Below, piece after piece: positions 5,442 to 7,391 of a stretch of DNA of 7,391 nucleotides; the stretch's first letter is position 1; each line of letters opens with the position of its first letter. The position numbers were made by a program, and so were the translations under genes. The notes under the pieces were generated by a model. It did not search any database. It was not told the DNA's origin and was given only the letters and a program-made list of their open reading frames with translations. The stretch covers positions 1 through 7,391 of the forward strand of contig CAKUCJ010000060.1 of the NCBI GenBank assembly GCA_934643435.1, read 5' to 3'. Source of the stretch: an uncultured Collinsella sp. Its GTDB lineage: Bacteria; Actinomycetota; Coriobacteriia; Coriobacteriales; Coriobacteriaceae.

Positions 5442-5479
5442 AACCACCACAAAGGTGCCTGTCCCCTTTGTGGTGGTTT
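5441..5479 (-). repeat. Palindromic repeat R4 (39 bp), overlapping the pckA stop codon
   Basis: Arms identical to the other copies (5441-5455 and 5465-5479); the loop reads TGCCTGTCC on +, as in R2. The last two bases (5478-5479) are part of the pckA TAA stop codon (5480-5478 on the - strand). On the - strand the stem is followed by TTTT. The other side runs directly into the B3/B4 promoter. Confidence 0.9.
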
Positions 5480-7148
5480 ACAGGCGAAGTCCCAGCAGGC
5501 CGCGGCCGCGGTGACGGGCCTCGGCGGGCACCTGGGCGTGCGGGCCGGCGGCCTTTACGGACTCGGGCAGGTGCGAATACTTCTTCTCGAAGTTCTCCTC
5601 GAACATCACGGCCAGGTTGTGCGCGGCCTCGTCGTAGCGCGCGGTGCTCTGCCAGTACTGACGCGGCACCAGAATGCCGTCGGGCACGCCGTGGCACGTG
5701 GTGGGAATGTCGACGTTAAAGATGTCGTCGTGCACGAACTCGCTGTCCTCGATGGTGCCGTCAAGGGCGCGCGCGACCAGCGAGCGCGTGTAGGCAAGCT
5801 CAATGCGATGACCCACGCCGTAGCCGCCGCCGATCCAGCCGGTGTTGACCAGGTACACGCGCGTACGCCCGTCGGCAATGCGCTCGCCGAGCATCTTGGC
5901 GTAGACCATGGGGTCGAGCGGCATAAACGGCTCGCCGAACAGCGAGGAGAACGTGGGCGTGGGTTCGGTGACGCCGACCTCGGTGCCGGGGATCTTGGCC
6001 GTAAAGCCCGTCACAAAGTGGTACATGGCGGCGTCGGCCGTCAGGCGCGAGATAGGCGGCAGCACGCCAAAGGCGTCGCAGGTCAGGAACAGCACGACGC
6101 TCGGGGTGGTGCCCATGCCCTTGGTCCATGCGTTGGGAATGTGCTCCACGGGGTAGGCCACGCGCGTGTTGTGCGTGATCGAGACGTCGTCGTAGTTGGG
6201 CTTACGGTTCTCATCGAGCACCACGTTTTCGCAGATGGCGCCAAAGCGGACGGCGTTGAAGATCTCGGGCTCGTGGAAGGCGTCCAGGCCCTCGCACTTG
6301 GCGTAGCAGCCGCCCTCGATGTTGAAGATGCCCATGTCGGACCAGCCGTGCTCGTCGTCGCCGATCAGCAGGCGCGTGGGGTTGGCCGAAAGCGTGGTTT
6401 TACCGGTGCCGGACAGGCCAAAGAACACGGCGGTCTCGTGCGTGACGGGGTCCATGCTGGCCGAGCAGTGCATGGGCAGCACGTCGTCCTCGACGGGCAG
6501 CAGGTAGTTCATGACGCTGAAGATGGACTTTTTGATCTCGCCGGAGTAGCCGGTGCCCGCGACCAGAATCACCCGTTCCTGGAAGTTGATGACCACCGCA
6601 GCGCTGGAGTTGAGGCCCTTGATCGCAGGGTCGCACTGGAAGCCGGGGGCCGCGAGCACGCAGAAGTCCGGCTCGCCGGTGCGCGCGATTTCGCGGGCAA
6701 GCGGGCGCGCGAGCATCTGCTTAATAAAGAGTGCCTGGCTGGCACGCTCGCAGGCGACGAGCAGGCGGCGCGTGTGGTTACGGTCGGCGCCGGCCATGCC
6801 GCGGGTGACGAACACGTCGCGCTCGTTGAGGTAGTTGACGATGCCGGCCTTGATTGTCTCGTAGCTCTCGACGGACAGAGGGCGATTGACGGCGCCCCAG
6901 GCGATCTTGTCGCGCACGTCGGGCGTGTCGACGATAAAGCGGTCGTTGGGCGAACGACCGGTGCGCTCCCCCGTCTCGATCACGAGCGCGCCGTTGGAGG
7001 CCATGCAGCCCTCTTCGCGGCGGATGGCATACTCGACGAGCTCGGCCGCCGGCAGGTCAACCAGCAGGCGAGGCTGGTTCTCGGCGGGATCTTCGACCAA
7101 CGTAAGACCAAAGTTGGACAGTACTTCTGCAGGGGTAACACCAGGCAT
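5478..7148 (-). CDS. pckA: Phosphoenolpyruvate carboxykinase (ATP)
   Basis: ATP-dependent PEP carboxykinase, which interconverts oxaloacetate + ATP and PEP + CO2 + ADP in the cytosol. In gut anaerobes it may run in the CO2-fixing direction; the sequence cannot tell. The 556-residue protein has every key motif: TGRSPNDR (63-70, R65 binds substrate), YSGEIKKS (201-208), MHCSA (226-230, metal-binding His), the P-loop GLSGTGKTT (244-252), IGDDEHGW (262-269, metal-binding Asp pair), NTRVAYP (327-333) and NTGWIGG (435-441). The start at 7148 follows a strong AAAGGAGG (7160-7153). After the usual AAGP near the C-terminus there is a 20-residue Arg/Gly/Leu-rich tail, longer than the short end of E. 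coli PckA. The stop codon overlaps repeat R4, which probably terminates transcription. Confidence 0.97.
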   Translation of the reverse strand: MPGVTPAEVLSNFGLTLVEDPAENQPRLLVDLPAAELVEYAIRREEGCMASNGALVIETGERTGRSPNDRFIVDTPDVRDKIAWGAVNRPLSVESYETIKAGIVNYLNERDVFVTRGMAGADRNHTRRLLVACERASQALFIKQMLARPLAREIARTGEPDFCVLAAPGFQCDPAIKGLNSSAAVVINFQERVILVAGTGYSGEIKKSIFSVMNYLLPVEDDVLPMHCSASMDPVTHETAVFFGLSGTGKTTLSANPTRLLIGDDEHGWSDMGIFNIEGGCYAKCEGLDAFHEPEIFNAVRFGAICENVVLDENRKPNYDDVSITHNTRVAYPVEHIPNAWTKGMGTTPSVVLFLTCDAFGVLPPISRLTADAAMYHFVTGFTAKIPGTEVGVTEPTPTFSSLFGEPFMPLDPMVYAKMLGERIADGRTRVYLVNTGWIGGGYGVGHRIELAYTRSLVARALDGTIEDSEFVHDDIFNVDIPTTCHGVPDGILVPRQYWQSTARYDEAAHNLAVMFEENFEKKYSHLPESVKAAGPHAQVPAEARHRGRGLLGLRL

Positions 7149-7161
7149 GGGGCCTCCTTTA

Positions 7162-7188
7162 AAAGCGCGTCACGCGGGCGCGCGCTTT
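7162..7188 (-). promoter_or_regulatory. Hairpin abutting the pckA ribosome binding site
   Basis: On the - strand AAAGCGCG (7188-7181) pairs perfectly with CGCGCTTT (7169-7162) around an 11-nt loop. It is followed by TTAAAGGAGG, so the stem ends one base before the Shine-Dalgarno run. It may control translation or act as a weak attenuator with its short T tail; function is inferred from position only. Confidence 0.42.
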
Positions 7189-7217
7189 ACTCACGTAGAG
7201 TCCGTTGTACCCGAAGT

Positions 7218-7233
7218 GCAAAAACGTTTTTGC
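7218..7233. promoter_or_regulatory. Perfect 16-bp palindrome upstream of pckA, probable operator
   Basis: GCAAAAACGTTTTTGC is a perfect inverted repeat with a central CG, 70 nt upstream of the pckA start codon. Central-CG palindromes of this kind are typical of LacI/GalR-family operators, but the spacing of bases does not match the CcpA cre consensus. No clear -35/-10 pair could be assigned around it. Confidence 0.45.
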
Positions 7234-7293
7234 GGCAACCGCAGAGCATCCCGCCCAACGGTCAAAAATCGCAGGCAAGCGGCCTAGTCGTGG

Positions 7294-7389
7294 CTACAAT
7301 GGCAGGCCCTGGCCAAGCATGGCGATGGCGCTCATGAGGACCAGCATGCCGGCGGCGTAGGGCAGCACTGCGCCCAGGAGCTCGGCGTC
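7294..7389 (-). CDS. C-terminal end of a membrane protein (partial, unidentified)
   Basis: An open - strand frame enters from the right edge and ends at TAG (7296-7294), giving the last 31 residues: DAELLGAVLPYAAG followed by a hydrophobic MLVLMSAIAMLG segment and a QGLPL end. It looks like one final transmembrane helix. Third codon positions are G or C in 28 of 31 codons, like the known genes here, which supports real coding. It lies upstream of pckA on the same strand, 145 nt away. The family cannot be told from so short a piece. Confidence 0.5.
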   Translation of the reverse strand, partial: DAELLGAVLPYAAGMLVLMSAIAMLGQGLPL

Positions 7390-7391
7390 CT

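Noticed and set aside
2482..5479. CRISPR array
   Set aside because: The four repeat copies alternate in orientation, are 0.4-1.6 kb apart with genes between them, and no cas gene is present.
7215..7236. CcpA cre site upstream of pckA
   Set aside because: The palindrome centre is CG, but the T-G and C-A positions of the cre consensus are not matched.
5352..7337. Very long + strand open frame (661 codons) across the pckA region
   Set aside because: It is the antisense shadow of pckA, which has all PEPCK motifs and a strong ribosome binding site. High GC leaves antisense frames open, and this translation is Val/Gly/His/Asp-rich and low complexity with no family motif.

Overview
The window is high-GC DNA with compact genes and strong GGAGG-like ribosome binding sites. 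The gene set (a WecA/TagO-type sugar-phosphate transferase, a short tryptophanyl-tRNA synthetase with a Gram-positive-like sequence, a DegV lipid-binding protein, ATP-type PEP carboxykinase, and a free-standing B3/B4 domain) suggests a high-GC Gram-positive gut anaerobe. My best guess is Collinsella or another member of the Coriobacteriia. This is inference from gene style only; no marker gene is present.

Layout. On the + strand, the 3' part of a wecA/tagO-like gene (3-986) is followed by trpS (1147-2196). Everything after that is on the - strand. From left to right these are a minimal MGMT-family DNA alkyltransferase (2538-2858), DegV (2939-3793), a MarR-type regulator (3926-4375), a solo B3/B4-domain protein (4549-5268), pckA (5478-7148) and the 3' end of a membrane-protein gene cut by the window edge (7294-7389). 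trpS and the alkyltransferase gene converge on a 341-bp gap that holds two strong hairpins, an AT-richer stretch and a repeat.

The most unusual content is a 39-bp palindromic repeat present four times (R1 2482-2520, R2 2888-2926, R3 4481-4519, R4 5441-5479). The 15-nt arms are identical and perfectly complementary in all copies. The 9-nt loop is asymmetric and shows that orientation alternates along the window. Each copy lies at the 3' end of a - strand gene, 12-29 nt past the stop codon or, at pckA, overlapping it. It therefore looks like a dispersed, probably mobile, element acting as a bidirectional transcription terminator. R1/R2 bracket the alkyltransferase gene and R3/R4 bracket the B3/B4 gene as inverted pairs.

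A second regulatory candidate is the leader of the B3/B4 gene. A good promoter starts at the outer edge of R4. The leader then has a small C/G hairpin and a long stem followed by a T-rich tail before the ribosome binding site, which is the arrangement of a transcription attenuator. pckA has a perfect 16-bp palindrome upstream and a hairpin abutting its ribosome binding site.

The coding genes are otherwise ordinary housekeeping and accessory functions: envelope glycan priming, tRNA charging and possible editing, DNA repair, fatty-acid binding, gluconeogenic/anaplerotic carbon flow and local regulation. I see no CRISPR array, tRNA, rRNA, transposase or phage gene.
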